Source: JAQVCM01 sp040403095
Lineage (GTDB): Bacteria > Bacteroidota > Bacteroidia > Flavobacteriales_D > Crocinitomicaceae
NCBI GenBank assembly: GCA_040403095.1
Contig: JBBALI010000004.1
Location: forward strand, 62,001-126,000
Direction of reading: 5' to 3'
Length of the DNA: 64,000 nt
Part shown: one piece after another, positions 25,253 to 33,933 of the stretch
Numbering within the stretch: the first letter of the stretch is position 1
How the letters are laid out: each line of letters opens with the position of its first letter
Notes under the pieces: generated by a model
Told to the model about the DNA's origin: nothing
The model's database searches: none
What the model saw: the letters and a program-made list of their open reading frames with translations, nothing else
Program-made: the position numbers and the translations under genes

Positions 25253-25822
25253 ATGACAGTTAACCCATTGTATCACCACACACACGAGCGTCTTGAGGAG
25301 GAGCAAGTGTGGATACAGCAAGCTAAAAGCAACCCCGAGTTGTTTGGCCCGCTGTACAAAAAATACCATGAGCCCATTTTCCGGTACATTCATCAAAGAA
25401 TGGATGATACTGAAATGGCATTTGATGTTACGTCACAAGTATTTATGAAAGCTTTAAACAACATTCATAAATATGAGAATAGAGGAGTACCATTTGGTTC
25501 TTGGTTGTATCGCATCGCGAAAAGTGAATTATATCAATCATTTCGCGATAAGCAAGCGCTTAGAACAGTGAATGTTGAAAGTGTTACTCTGTTTGAAATG
25601 ATGGATGAAATGGACGAAGATCAATCTGAAATCAATAAAAAGATTCTTTTTCGTGCATTGGGTAAATTGAAAGAAGAGCCATTGCAATTGATAGAAATGC
25701 GTTTTTTCGAAAGACGTTCATTTAAAGAAATTGGCGAAATTTTAGATATCACTGAAAACAATGCGAAAGTGAAATGTTTTAGAGCGTTAGAAAAATTAAA
25801 AAAATATTTTCATGAGAAATAA
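25253..25822 (+). CDS. ECF-type sigma-70 family RNA polymerase sigma factor
   Basis: The start is put at 25253 (189 aa, MTVNPLYHHTHERLEEEQ), because 22 upstream in-frame codons overlap the repeat motifs and have no family similarity. Region 2 reads FGPLYKKYHEPIFRYIHQR...AFDVTSQVFMKAL with FGSWLYRIAKSELYQ. Region 4 reads QLIEMRFFERRSFKEIGEIL and ITENNAKVKCFRALEKLKK, the DNA-binding helix-turn-helix. It should direct RNA polymerase to a specific regulon. The downstream membrane protein at 25955 is a candidate partner, because such pairs are common in Bacteroidota, but it lacks an obvious zinc anti-sigma motif. Confidence 0.93.
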   Translation: MTVNPLYHHTHERLEEEQVWIQQAKSNPELFGPLYKKYHEPIFRYIHQRMDDTEMAFDVTSQVFMKALNNIHKYENRGVPFGSWLYRIAKSELYQSFRDKQALRTVNVESVTLFEMMDEMDEDQSEINKKILFRALGKLKEEPLQLIEMRFFERRSFKEIGEILDITENNAKVKCFRALEKLKKYFHEK

Positions 25823-25954
25823 AAAGCAACATTTTAAAATTCCTTTCTTCCTTTTGGAGGAAGGGAATTTACTTTCAATAAATATAAAACGAGACTTTTT
25901 GGATGTTAGATTTAAACAGTTTTGTAATTTTCAACCTTTATTTAATACGTGCAG

Positions 25955-27577
25955 ATGACAAACAGAAGAATGAATCTGGATCGCCCCAACCTAAATTCAG
26001 AGCAAATCAGCGCAAAACAAAATTTTGATCAAGTACTGTCAAAACATTTGTTATCAAAACCTCCAGTATGGAAAAGTCCATGGTTTTGGGGACCAACAGG
26101 GCTAGCTTCCATCGGAATTGCACTTTTTTTTAGTGTAAATTATTTAAACAGTCAAAATGAAACGAATGATAAAACAAATACTTTAGCAATTGCAGATTTA
26201 CCCAAAGACACTGAATGCATTCATCCACCAATTGAAGGTGAAGATGTTCCATTTCAAACTTTTGAAGTGAATCCAAATAAAAATGAAGAGATCATACTTC
26301 CAAGTGGGACAAAAATTGAGATTTCGAAAGAAAGTTTGTTGGCAGAAAACAAAAATGAAAAAGTGGATATTGAAGTGAGAGAATTTCCTGACAAAGTATC
26401 TGCTTTTTTAGCAGGAATTCCAATGGACTATCAGAAAGAGGATGCTTTTATTTCAGGAGGAATGATTGAAATCAGAGGAAAACAAAACAATCAAGTGGTT
26501 GAAATAAATTCAGAAAAACCGATCGAAATAGATATGAAGTTGACTAAGAATCCTGCTGGATTTGATTTTTGGAATTTGAATGAATCAACCAAAGAATGGA
26601 CGAAATATCCAGTAAAATATGAATTGAATCGTCAAAAAGAGAAGCCGAAATTGAGTTTGAATAATCCGGTTGCTATTAAAAAACAGATTGCAAACGTTGA
26701 CGATCAAATAGTCGCTTTAAACCAATCAAAATCTGAAGTGCAAAAGCCAAGTGCGGAAAGTTTTAAAATCCCCAATGAATCTCATCAAAAATTTGACTTG
26801 GATTTTAACAAGAAAACCTATCCAGAATTGGCTAAATTTGAAAATTTGGTATTTGAAATCCTCCCAACTTCTGGTTACGATAAAAATTTCACCAAAAAAA
26901 CATGGTCTGATGTCAAATTGGAGAAAAATAAAGATGCATATGAAATGATTTTCACAGCAACTTCTGAAAAATTAAGATTGCCCGTTAGACCAGTTTTGCA
27001 AGGAAAGGAATTAACAGAAGCCAAAAAGGAATTTGATGTGGCAATCAGTAGTTTCAATGAAATTATAGCTGAAATTGAGAAGAATAAATCAGTCCTACAA
27101 AAACAAAAAGAAGCGTATCAAAAGGCTTTGATGGGAGATTTAGCCGCATTAAATGAAAAATTGGTTAGCAGGCCAAATGAAAATGGAACGGCAAGTTTTC
27201 AAGTGAATCAATGGGGCGTTTACAATTGCGATAAGCCAAGTAAATATCCAGCGGCGATGAAAAATGAACCATTTTTTGTTTGGGAAAATTCATCCACTTC
27301 TGCAGATTTTAGTCAGATTTTTGTTTTCAATTTAGATAAAGATTTGAGATTCAATTATGGAGATAGAGCAATACATCCAATTACCAATTTTGGATTTCAT
27401 GCCAACGATGATTTGGTTATCTTTGGAGTTGAAAGAGGAGGTGATTTCGGAATTTGTGAATTAAAAAGTGGAAAATCAAAAAATATTTCTTCCAAGTTAA
27501 TTTTCAAGAAGGGTGAAAGCGGCGAATCTGTTAAAGATTTACTCAACAAGTTAATAAATGAAACTGTATCTGTTTAG
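25955..27577 (+). CDS. Single-pass membrane protein with large extracytoplasmic domain, linked to the ECF sigma factor
   Basis: 540 residues from the ATG at 25955 (a GTG lies two codons upstream). A short basic cytoplasmic N-terminus is followed by one membrane helix at about 44-63 (GPTGLASIGIALFFSVNYL) and then a large outside domain. The part with ILPSGTKIEIS, DIEVREFPDKVSAFLAGIPMDY and FISGGMIEIRG resembles a stretch found in many uncharacterised Bacteroidota membrane proteins. A charged coiled-coil stretch occurs near 365-400. The topology suits an anti-sigma factor or a signal receiver for the neighbouring sigma factor, but that role is inferred from position only. Its end overlaps the next gene by 20 nt. 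Confidence 0.75.
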   Translation: MTNRRMNLDRPNLNSEQISAKQNFDQVLSKHLLSKPPVWKSPWFWGPTGLASIGIALFFSVNYLNSQNETNDKTNTLAIADLPKDTECIHPPIEGEDVPFQTFEVNPNKNEEIILPSGTKIEISKESLLAENKNEKVDIEVREFPDKVSAFLAGIPMDYQKEDAFISGGMIEIRGKQNNQVVEINSEKPIEIDMKLTKNPAGFDFWNLNESTKEWTKYPVKYELNRQKEKPKLSLNNPVAIKKQIANVDDQIVALNQSKSEVQKPSAESFKIPNESHQKFDLDFNKKTYPELAKFENLVFEILPTSGYDKNFTKKTWSDVKLEKNKDAYEMIFTATSEKLRLPVRPVLQGKELTEAKKEFDVAISSFNEIIAEIEKNKSVLQKQKEAYQKALMGDLAALNEKLVSRPNENGTASFQVNQWGVYNCDKPSKYPAAMKNEPFFVWENSSTSADFSQIFVFNLDKDLRFNYGDRAIHPITNFGFHANDDLVIFGVERGGDFGICELKSGKSKNISSKLIFKKGESGESVKDLLNKLINETVSV

Positions 27578-27965
27578 TTTTATATTACTGAATCATTGTT
27601 ATTTGATTGCTCAACCTGAAAAGATTGAACACATAAAGATTGGTATTGACTCAACACAACAAGAAAACTTATTTCCCCATATTAATCAAATTTACGACGG
27701 AGAAATTTTGATCACTGAATTGGGAGATTTGGAAGGAATTCAAACCGCTGAAAATTATAAAATAGTTTCATTTGTAATAAGTTATCCGCATGGAGAAAAG
27801 AATTTGGCAGTAGATGTTAAAGGAAATGTTATTCCGAAAAACGTAATCGCAGACATTTATAAATATTCTATGGGAGAAATGATATTTATTACAAAAATTT
27901 TGACGGTAGATACGAATAATAATATTTTTGAAATCGTGCCAATGAATTTAATACCAGTAGAATGA
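27558..27965 (+). CDS. Exported protein consisting of a GldM C-terminal-like domain
   Basis: A 135-residue protein with a signal peptide (MKLYLFSFILLNHCYLIAQ). The remainder resembles the last domain of GldM, the periplasmic arm of the T9SS/gliding motor: NYKIVSFVISYPHG, then DVKGNVIPKNVIADIYKYSMGEMIFI and FEIVPMNLIPV match the pattern VVSFTVS...GN.FT...I..L..G..VYIE.I...PI.F. The match is from memory and not searched. Standing alone, it lacks the GldM membrane helix and first three domains, so it could be an adaptor or a paralogous remnant. It overlaps the upstream gene (20 nt) and the downstream gene (4 nt). Confidence 0.7.
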   Translation: MKLYLFSFILLNHCYLIAQPEKIEHIKIGIDSTQQENLFPHINQIYDGEILITELGDLEGIQTAENYKIVSFVISYPHGEKNLAVDVKGNVIPKNVIADIYKYSMGEMIFITKILTVDTNNNIFEIVPMNLIPVE

Positions 27966-28375
27966 AAAACTTATTACTATCTATTTTTTTTGGACTTTCA
28001 GCATTTAATTTATTTTCTCAAGAAAAGATTGAAACCGTTAAAATCTCAAAAAATGAATCCTTTTTGTTTCGTGGACTGGGCCAAGAAATCAGCAATGGTT
28101 ATTTATATATTGATGGAGAGGGTTATTTTTATTTTGTTATTCTAACTATAAATCAATCAGAAGTTTTAAAGTGGTTTGAGCAACGAAAAGACAGTCAAAA
28201 CGTTTACAAAGGTATGTTGCAAAATGGTCAGTATAAAACATTGGCATTGTCTCGAGAAAATGAACCAGGTGAACCATTGGTTTTTTATTTTGAGAAAAAG
28301 GAAAAAGAAATGATTCAATTAATATCTTTAGATGATGGAAAAATTTATGATTTTACATTAATTCAGTCGAATTAA
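27962..28375 (+). CDS. Small exported protein of unknown function
   Basis: A 137-residue protein with a clear signal peptide (MKNLLLSIFFGLSAFNLFSQ). The mature part is strand-rich (LYIDGEGYFYFVILTIN, PLVFYFEKKEKEMIQLISL) with one alpha-helical stretch around QSEVLKWFEQRK. I recognise no family. Its ATG overlaps the stop of the GldM-like gene, so it belongs to the sigma-factor-linked run ending here. No terminator is obvious. Confidence 0.75.
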   Translation: MKNLLLSIFFGLSAFNLFSQEKIETVKISKNESFLFRGLGQEISNGYLYIDGEGYFYFVILTINQSEVLKWFEQRKDSQNVYKGMLQNGQYKTLALSRENEPGEPLVFYFEKKEKEMIQLISLDDGKIYDFTLIQSN

Positions 28376-28499
28376 ATGTTACAATACTCGTTCACAAGTG
28401 GGTTTTGATAACTTATTCTAACAAATTTAGATTTTTAAGCTTTTTTTGATTAAATTCGTCACGTTAAATAGGCTATCTTATGCCTTTTTTATTTTAATT

Positions 28500-29441
28500 A
28501 TGAGATATTTTTTAACTTTTTGTTTAGCATTAACCAGTGTAATCTCTTTTAGTCAAGCATCTAATTTCAATTCTGGAAAGAACTGGAAGATGAACAGAAA
28601 AGAGTTTATGATTCAGGGAGGAGCTACTCAATTTTTAGGTGATTTGGGAGGAAGAGATCAAATTGGGACTGATTATAGTTTGGCTGATATTGATTTTCCA
28701 TCAACTAGTTTTAATGTCGGTATTGGTTACAGATATCGTTTTGCACCTCATTTTGCAACTACTTCTTTGTTGAATGTTGGTATGCTGAGAGGGACTGATG
28801 CGCAAACGGCTGATCCTGATAGAAACGCTCGTAATTTGGCTTTTCGTTCACCAGTTGTAAATTTGAGTCAGAGAATTGAATGGTTGATTTTTGTAAATGA
28901 AAAGTACGGTAAAAGATATAATATGAAAGGCATGAAAGGTTTTGGAGAGCACCATGATCAAGTATATGTTTTTGCAGGAATTGGTGTGGCTTATTTTAAT
29001 CCGCAAGCACCTTACAATGGTGGATGGGAAAATTTAAGACCGTTGAAGACTGAAGGACAAGGTTTAGAAGGTGGTGCTAAAGTCTATTTGCCATTCACTG
29101 CAACTGTTCCAATCGGGATTGGCTATAGAAGAGCACTTGCTGGAATGTGGAGAATTGGAATCGAGGCAACCTATGTCAAAACTTTTTCTGATTATATTGA
29201 TGATGTTCACGGATTCTATTACGATCCTGCAATTTTAGCAACTGAAGTTTCTGCTACATCTGCTGCCTTGAGTAATCCTTCCGTAACACATCCAGAATGG
29301 TTTAATCCAGGCTCTAAAAGAGGTGAACCGCAAAAAGACGCATATTTTTATTTGAACATTACATTCTACAAGAATTTTACGTACAAACCAATGAAGAAAA
29401 TGTATATTCCTAGATACAAAGGAGGAAGAGCAAAATTCTAA
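28500..29441 (+). CDS. Outer-membrane beta-barrel protein, DUF6089/PorG-like
   Basis: The start is chosen at 28500 (313 aa) because the signal peptide MRYFLTFCLALTSVISFSQ begins there; 18 upstream codons are unlikely. The opening of the mature part, FMIQGGATQFLGDLGG, is typical of the DUF6089 group, to which the T9SS outer-membrane protein PorG is related. Barrel strands follow (FNVGIGYRYRF, VFAGIGVAYFNP, FYLNITFYKNF). A tyrosine/lysine/arginine-rich tail (MYIPRYKGGRAKF) is an added feature. A T9SS role fits the secreted substrates in this window, but the gene's own function is inferred. Confidence 0.8.
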   Translation: MRYFLTFCLALTSVISFSQASNFNSGKNWKMNRKEFMIQGGATQFLGDLGGRDQIGTDYSLADIDFPSTSFNVGIGYRYRFAPHFATTSLLNVGMLRGTDAQTADPDRNARNLAFRSPVVNLSQRIEWLIFVNEKYGKRYNMKGMKGFGEHHDQVYVFAGIGVAYFNPQAPYNGGWENLRPLKTEGQGLEGGAKVYLPFTATVPIGIGYRRALAGMWRIGIEATYVKTFSDYIDDVHGFYYDPAILATEVSATSAALSNPSVTHPEWFNPGSKRGEPQKDAYFYLNITFYKNFTYKPMKKMYIPRYKGGRAKF

Positions 29442-29468
29442 TTGTTAGAAACATATTGATAAAATTAA

Positions 29469-29503
29469 AGCGAGGGGCATTTGTTCCTCGCTTTCTGTTT
29501 TTA
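29469..29503 (+). terminator. Rho-independent terminator after the outer-membrane protein gene
   Basis: A 7-bp stem (29469-29475 with 29486-29492, arm AGCGAGG) with a 10-nt loop is followed by a T-rich tract. It ends about 20 bp before the pyrD promoter motif. Confidence 0.8.
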
Positions 29504-29511
29504 CCTTTGTC

Positions 29512-29519
29512 CAAACTTC
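29512..29519 (+). promoter_or_regulatory. -7 element (TACCTTTG) of pyrD
   Basis: An exact TAnnTTTG match only six bases before the pyrD ATG at 29526, which implies a leaderless or nearly leaderless mRNA if the usual start-site distance holds. No TTTG at 19-nt spacing is seen. Confidence 0.5.
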
Positions 29520-29525
29520 AATATT

Positions 29526-30557
29526 ATGTATGCAATCATTAGATTTTTCTTGTTTCAATTTGATCCGGAGAAAGTCCATCATTTTACAGCCAAAGCGATT
29601 CATTTTGCATTAGCCATTCCTGGAATGAAATGGATTTGGAAAAAAATGTATGTTGTTGAAGATAAAAGATTAGAAAAAGAAGTTTTTGGTTTAAAATTTA
29701 AGAATCCTGTAGGTTTAGGTGCTGGATTTGATAAAGATGCCAAGATGTTTAATGATTTGGCTTATTGTGGATTTGGATTTATTGAAATCGGAACAATAAC
29801 CCCACTTGGACAATCAGGAAATGAAAAACCTAGACTTTTTAGAGTCAAAGAAGACGAAGGAATCATAAATCGAATGGGATTCAATAATGAAGGAGCGGAG
29901 ATTGCTGCTGAGCGATTGAAAAATAAAAGTACCAATGTAATCATTGGTGGAAATATTGGTAAAAATAAATTAACTGCCAATGAAGATGCATTGTCAGATT
30001 ATCTCAAAGCTTTTAAAATCCTTTATCCTGTTGTTGATTACTTTGTTGTAAATGTTTCTTCTCCCAATACGCCAAATTTGAGAGATCTACAAGAGAAAGA
30101 ACCATTGATGGCATTGTTGTCAGAGTTGGTAAAAGAAAATAATCAGCAGGAAGCTCCCAAACCAATTCTGTTGAAGATAGCTCCAGATTTGACTGATGGT
30201 CAACTCGATGACATTATTGAAATTGTAGAGAAATCAAAGATTCATGGAGTTATTGCAACCAACACAACTATTTCTCGTGAAAATCTAAAAACAAATTCTA
30301 AAATTATTGAATCGATTGGAGCAGGTGGTTTATCTGGTAAACCAGTTAAAAATCGTTCGACCGAGGTGATTCGTTATTTGGCAGAAAAATCTAATAAAGC
30401 ATTTCCAATAATTGGGATTGGTGGAATACATTCAGAAACAGACGCATTGGAAAAATTAGATGCAGGTTCAGATTTAATTCAACTTTATACTGGTTTTATC
30501 TATGAAGGCCCAGGATTAATTAAAAGAATTAATAAAGCGATTCTAGCAAGAAAATAA
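29526..30557 (+). CDS. pyrD: Dihydroorotate dehydrogenase (quinone), class 2
   Basis: Start at 29526 (343 aa, MYAIIRFFLFQFDPEKVHHF). The amphipathic N-terminal helix before the barrel is the class 2 hallmark and docks the enzyme to the inner membrane for electron transfer to quinone. FMN-barrel motifs are present: NPVGLGAGFDKDA, FIEIGTITPLGQ, RMGFNNEG, NVSSPNTPNLR (catalytic Ser) and IIGIGGIHSETDA. It oxidises dihydroorotate to orotate in pyrimidine synthesis. It sits between a terminator and the HMG-CoA lyase gene. Pyrimidine genes pyrG and carB are elsewhere in the window. Confidence 0.96.
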   Translation: MYAIIRFFLFQFDPEKVHHFTAKAIHFALAIPGMKWIWKKMYVVEDKRLEKEVFGLKFKNPVGLGAGFDKDAKMFNDLAYCGFGFIEIGTITPLGQSGNEKPRLFRVKEDEGIINRMGFNNEGAEIAAERLKNKSTNVIIGGNIGKNKLTANEDALSDYLKAFKILYPVVDYFVVNVSSPNTPNLRDLQEKEPLMALLSELVKENNQQEAPKPILLKIAPDLTDGQLDDIIEIVEKSKIHGVIATNTTISRENLKTNSKIIESIGAGGLSGKPVKNRSTEVIRYLAEKSNKAFPIIGIGGIHSETDALEKLDAGSDLIQLYTGFIYEGPGLIKRINKAILARK

Positions 30558-30625
30558 TCTTTTTCTAAGATATATTTTTTTTGAAATTCGTAGATTTTAG
30601 CTTTAAATCAATTAATTTTACAAGC

Positions 30626-31492
30626 ATGGAAAAGTTGAAAATTATTGAATGTCCCCGTGATGCAATGCAAGGAATTATTGATTTTATCCCTACTGAAAAA
30701 AAAGCAAGCTACATTAATCAACTGCTTAAATGTGGATTTGATACTTTAGATTTTGGAAGTTTTGTTTCACCAAAAGCAATTCCGCAATTAAAAGACACTG
30801 TTGAAGTTTTAGAACAACTTGACTTAACAAATACAGACACTAATTTGCTGGCGATTATTGCCAATGAGCGCGGGGCAGAAGAAGCTATTCAGTTTGAGGA
30901 AATTGATTTTTTAGGATTTCCTTTTTCTGTTTCTGAGACTTTTCAAAAAAGAAATGCAAATGCAACGATCGAAGAATCTTGGAAAAGATTGGAAGCGATT
31001 CAGAATTTAGCTTTCAAAAACAACAAAGATTTAGTTGTTTATCTATCCATGGGTTTTGGAAATCCTTATGGTGACGTTTGGAATTCCGAAATTGTAATTA
31101 ATTGGTCAGAAAGATTATATAATGAATTAGGCATAAAGATCTTGGCGCTTTCAGATACTATTGGATGCGCAACACCAACATTGGTTTCTTCCTTGTTCAA
31201 AGATTTAATTCCTGCATTAAAAAATGTGGAGTTTGGTGCGCATCTTCATACCATTCCAGAAAATGCAAAAAAATTGGTTGAAGCAGCCTATAGCAATGGT
31301 TGTAGAAGATTTGACGGAGCTATTAAAGGTTTTGGCGGTTGTCCTATGGCTGCAAATGAATTGACTGGAAATATGCCAACAGAAATGATGCTTCAATGGT
31401 TTCAAGAAAATGGAATCGAAACTGGACTTGAAAACCAAGAATTTAAACGTGGATATGAAATGAGTAGTTCAGTTTTTCCTATTCATATATAG
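30626..31492 (+). CDS. Hydroxymethylglutaryl-CoA lyase
   Basis: Start at 30626 (288 aa), since the conserved IIECPRDAMQG follows at once. It is an HMGL-like TIM barrel: the PRDAMQ divalent-metal/substrate motif, DFGSFVSP, SDTIGCATP, HLHT-type metal His residues (FGAHLHTIPENA) and the GFGGCPMA loop with the conserved cysteine. It cleaves HMG-CoA to acetoacetate and acetyl-CoA in leucine breakdown. It follows pyrD by 68 nt. Homocitrate-synthase-like relatives share the fold, but the cysteine loop favours HMG-CoA lyase. Confidence 0.9.
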   Translation: MEKLKIIECPRDAMQGIIDFIPTEKKASYINQLLKCGFDTLDFGSFVSPKAIPQLKDTVEVLEQLDLTNTDTNLLAIIANERGAEEAIQFEEIDFLGFPFSVSETFQKRNANATIEESWKRLEAIQNLAFKNNKDLVVYLSMGFGNPYGDVWNSEIVINWSERLYNELGIKILALSDTIGCATPTLVSSLFKDLIPALKNVEFGAHLHTIPENAKKLVEAAYSNGCRRFDGAIKGFGGCPMAANELTGNMPTEMMLQWFQENGIETGLENQEFKRGYEMSSSVFPIHI

Positions 31493-31531
31493 TAACAAAT
31501 CAATAATTTAACGTTGTGTATTAAATTTAAA

Positions 31532-32158
31532 ATGATGATTAAGATTTTGCCTATTATATTGATGTTGGTTATTTTTTCTAGTTGTAAGAATGAACCAAAG
31601 GTTTTGCCAGAAGAATTTGTTGATAATCAAGAAGTTAAAGTAGAAAAAAATATTGAAATCCTTTTCGATGAAGTTAAATTTTCAGATCCCAAAATGCTAG
31701 ATTTACTTTATGAATTAAAAATATGTGATGCTAATCAAAAAGACTTAAATAATGCAGCTCAACCTGCATGTAATCCTAAATTCTTTCATGTTTTACCATT
31801 CATTGAAAATGAAAAAATCGAAAATGCTTTTATCCTAGTAATTAGGTCTGGTGTTCACGACTGGCCATTGAGAAGAGCCTTGGTATATCAGCGTGAACAA
31901 GGTAAATTAGTTTTGGTGAATACTTTTATTGCGCATTTGATTGGTATGAGAAAATCTCCTTCCGGCCATGACGATTTGGTATTGCAATTCTTTGATGAAT
32001 ATGAAAACAGATTACAGTGTTTATATAAATGGAAAGAAAATCGATATCAATATGTTCGTGTAGAAATGATTGAGGGCAGAAATATCAAAAAAGAATTGCA
32101 AGATTCGATGAATATGGAAATTGCCAAAGTTATTCGAGATAATAAAATGGCATTATAA
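31532..32158 (+). CDS. Hypothetical lipoprotein
   Basis: The start is set at the ATG at 31532 (208 aa); the longer frame would need a TTG. The signal (MMIKILPIILMLVIFSSC) has lipobox FSSC. The mature part contains KICDANQKDLNNAAQPACNP, with two cysteines that could form a disulfide, then strand-rich VLPFIENEKIENAFILVIRSGVHD and LVLQFFDEYENRLQCL. I recognise no family. It is followed after 6 nt by a second lipoprotein gene, so the two are probably an operon. Confidence 0.75.
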   Translation: MMIKILPIILMLVIFSSCKNEPKVLPEEFVDNQEVKVEKNIEILFDEVKFSDPKMLDLLYELKICDANQKDLNNAAQPACNPKFFHVLPFIENEKIENAFILVIRSGVHDWPLRRALVYQREQGKLVLVNTFIAHLIGMRKSPSGHDDLVLQFFDEYENRLQCLYKWKENRYQYVRVEMIEGRNIKKELQDSMNMEIAKVIRDNKMAL

Positions 32159-32164
32159 GTTCAA

Positions 32165-32587
32165 ATGAAAACATTTGTAAAATTACTTGGTCTGATTTTG
32201 CTTCTGAGTGCTTGTGTTTCAGACAATGAGCTGATTACTGTTGATTCCGCATTTGTTTTTCACAATAATAATTCCAAAGTTTGGTTGGTAAATCACAAGT
32301 ACAAAAATGGAAAAGACTTTTCACCGTTGAGTTTGCAGTACAAAGAAATTATTATTTTTCATAAATCAGGAAATTTTTATATTCAGAAAATGAATACCTT
32401 GGGAGATGAAATGGGACAAAAAGGTTCATTTCAAGTGTCCAATAATTTTAAAAAGGTAAAGCTATATTTTAAGGATCAAATTTGGATTTTTGACCTGAGT
32501 ATGCTTACAAATGAAAAGATTATTTTGAAACCGAAAATCAATTACGCCTTTGCGCTTGAATTAATTCCAATACCGGAACCTCAATAG
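32165..32587 (+). CDS. Hypothetical lipoprotein
   Basis: A 140-residue protein with lipoprotein signal MKTFVKLLGLILLLSAC. The mature part is a small lipocalin-like or barrel-like strand pattern (AFVFHNNNSKVWLVNH, IIIFHKSGNFYIQKM, KKVKLYFKDQIWIFDL), as in many uncharacterised Bacteroidota lipoproteins. It starts 6 nt after the preceding lipoprotein gene and converges on a T9SS substrate gene with 4 nt between stops. Confidence 0.7.
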   Translation: MKTFVKLLGLILLLSACVSDNELITVDSAFVFHNNNSKVWLVNHKYKNGKDFSPLSLQYKEIIIFHKSGNFYIQKMNTLGDEMGQKGSFQVSNNFKKVKLYFKDQIWIFDLSMLTNEKIILKPKINYAFALELIPIPEPQ

Positions 32588-32591
32588 ACAA

Positions 32592-33398
32592 TTAATTTTT
32601 AAGGATTCTAATTGTTTTAAGATTACCAGAAATCTTTACGTTCACCAAATAAATACCTGCATTCAAGCTGGATAAATCTATTTGGTCTCCATTATTATAG
32701 AACTTTTCTAGCATCAATTTTCCCTCTAAAGAACAAATAGAAAAGTGATCTATTTGTTGAGAAGAATTGATTTTAATATTTCCAGTGGTTGGATTTGGAT
32801 AAACTTGAACTTGAATGTCAGCCAATTCTGTAATTCCAACAGGATCATTTTTTCTTACGTTGATGTCATCTAAATACAATTTGAAGCCATCGTTGGTATT
32901 ATTTACAAAAGCCAAATAAACAGTTTGTCCATTAAAACCTAAATCGCTTAATTCAATTTCTCTTGCTGTCCATTCAGGATTTTCAAGAACAATTAATCTA
33001 ACAGTGTCTAAAAAATCAGACACTTGATTTGATGTTGAAATCAAAACCTTGTAATTTTCAGGATAAGATGGATCATGTGATTTTGCTTGCCATGAAAGGT
33101 AGTTTCCATAATCTCCCAAGGTAATCGCTGGCGTAATTAACCATTTATTTGCCTGAGCAACAGGTTCGTAAAAAGATGTTGAACTGATTACAGAATCAGC
33201 TGTGTTTTCAGGGTCTACCTTAATTATCCAAGGATTAATGTATTCAGAGACTGCTGCATTTGGAATATGTTGGTCAACATCCACCATTGTCCAATTTGCT
33301 GGAAATCCTGATTGAAAGTCTTCATTTAAAATCACCACTTGACTCATTGTAATGAATGAAAAACCAAGTGAAATAAAAGCTATTAGATATTTTAACAT
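32592..33398 (-). CDS. Secreted choice-of-anchor/cleaved-adhesin domain protein with T9SS type A sorting domain
   Basis: A 268-residue protein: signal peptide (MLKYLIAFISLGFSFITMSQ), then a jelly-roll domain of the cleaved-adhesin/choice-of-anchor J type (LNEDFQSGFPANWTMVD, WLITPAITLGDYGNYLSWQAKSHD, VYLAFVNNTNDGFKLYLDDI), then a type A sorting domain (VQVYPNPTTGNIKIN, GIYLVNVKIS, ending IRILKN). It is expected to be exported by T9SS and attached to the surface or released. A TAACTTTG promoter-like motif lies at 33404-33411 on the minus strand. Confidence 0.88.
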   Translation of the reverse strand: MLKYLIAFISLGFSFITMSQVVILNEDFQSGFPANWTMVDVDQHIPNAAVSEYINPWIIKVDPENTADSVISSTSFYEPVAQANKWLITPAITLGDYGNYLSWQAKSHDPSYPENYKVLISTSNQVSDFLDTVRLIVLENPEWTAREIELSDLGFNGQTVYLAFVNNTNDGFKLYLDDINVRKNDPVGITELADIQVQVYPNPTTGNIKINSSQQIDHFSICSLEGKLMLEKFYNNGDQIDLSSLNAGIYLVNVKISGNLKTIRILKN

Positions 33399-33403
33399 AA
33401 ATA

Positions 33404-33411
33404 CAAAGTTA
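33404..33411 (-). promoter_or_regulatory. -7 element (TAACTTTG) of the adhesin-like gene
   Basis: Minus-strand TAACTTTG, an exact TAnnTTTG match, lies five bases before the ATG at 33398. No clear -33 TTTG is seen, so support is the motif and its position. Confidence 0.4.
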
Positions 33412-33468
33412 AAAGAATATTGAGAGTTTTAAGAAATTGAAAGCGAAAATAATGTTAATTGAAATAGG

Positions 33469-33933
33469 CTATTTGATTAGTAGAATCAAAATATCTTTAA
33501 AATCTTGGTAAAATTCATCAAAAGCAATTAGTTTTACCTTAAAGAAATTAAAAATAATCTCTTGGTCTGATTCTCGAAAAAAGTTGACAGTATCAATTTC
33601 CCATTTTATTCTTGAAAATGAAACTATTTCATTGGTGCTGTATTCGTAATTCCAAATACCATCTTCTCCCATGCTAATTTCCATTACTTTTTTGAGTTCT
33701 TCCATTTGTTCCCAAATGATTTCTCTGACAGATTGATCTTTTGCTTGAATGTCAAAACAAATTCTAGCACCAAATTTATCAACTTCCAAACGCAAAAAGA
33801 TAAATTTTATTTCAGTAGGGTAATTGATCCAGTTTATTCTTCTTCCTGTTGCCGATCTATGTTTTGACATATAGGATTTAAAATCATTCCAAAATTGGAA
33901 GTTTTTATCCTTTAATTCTTGTTTTGAAAGCAT
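33469..33933 (-). CDS. DUF4268 family protein
   Basis: A 154-residue soluble protein. It begins with LKDKNFQFWNDFKSYMSKHR and continues RINWINYPTEIKFIFLRLEVD and RICFDIQAKDQSVREIIWEQ. This is the pattern of DUF4268, a small nuclease-fold-like domain of unknown function found alone or fused to other domains. No catalytic residue can be named. It overlaps the upstream lipoprotein gene by one base (33933), so the two are cotranscribed. Confidence 0.75.
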   Translation of the reverse strand: MLSKQELKDKNFQFWNDFKSYMSKHRSATGRRINWINYPTEIKFIFLRLEVDKFGARICFDIQAKDQSVREIIWEQMEELKKVMEISMGEDGIWNYEYSTNEIVSFSRIKWEIDTVNFFRESDQEIIFNFFKVKLIAFDEFYQDFKDILILLIK

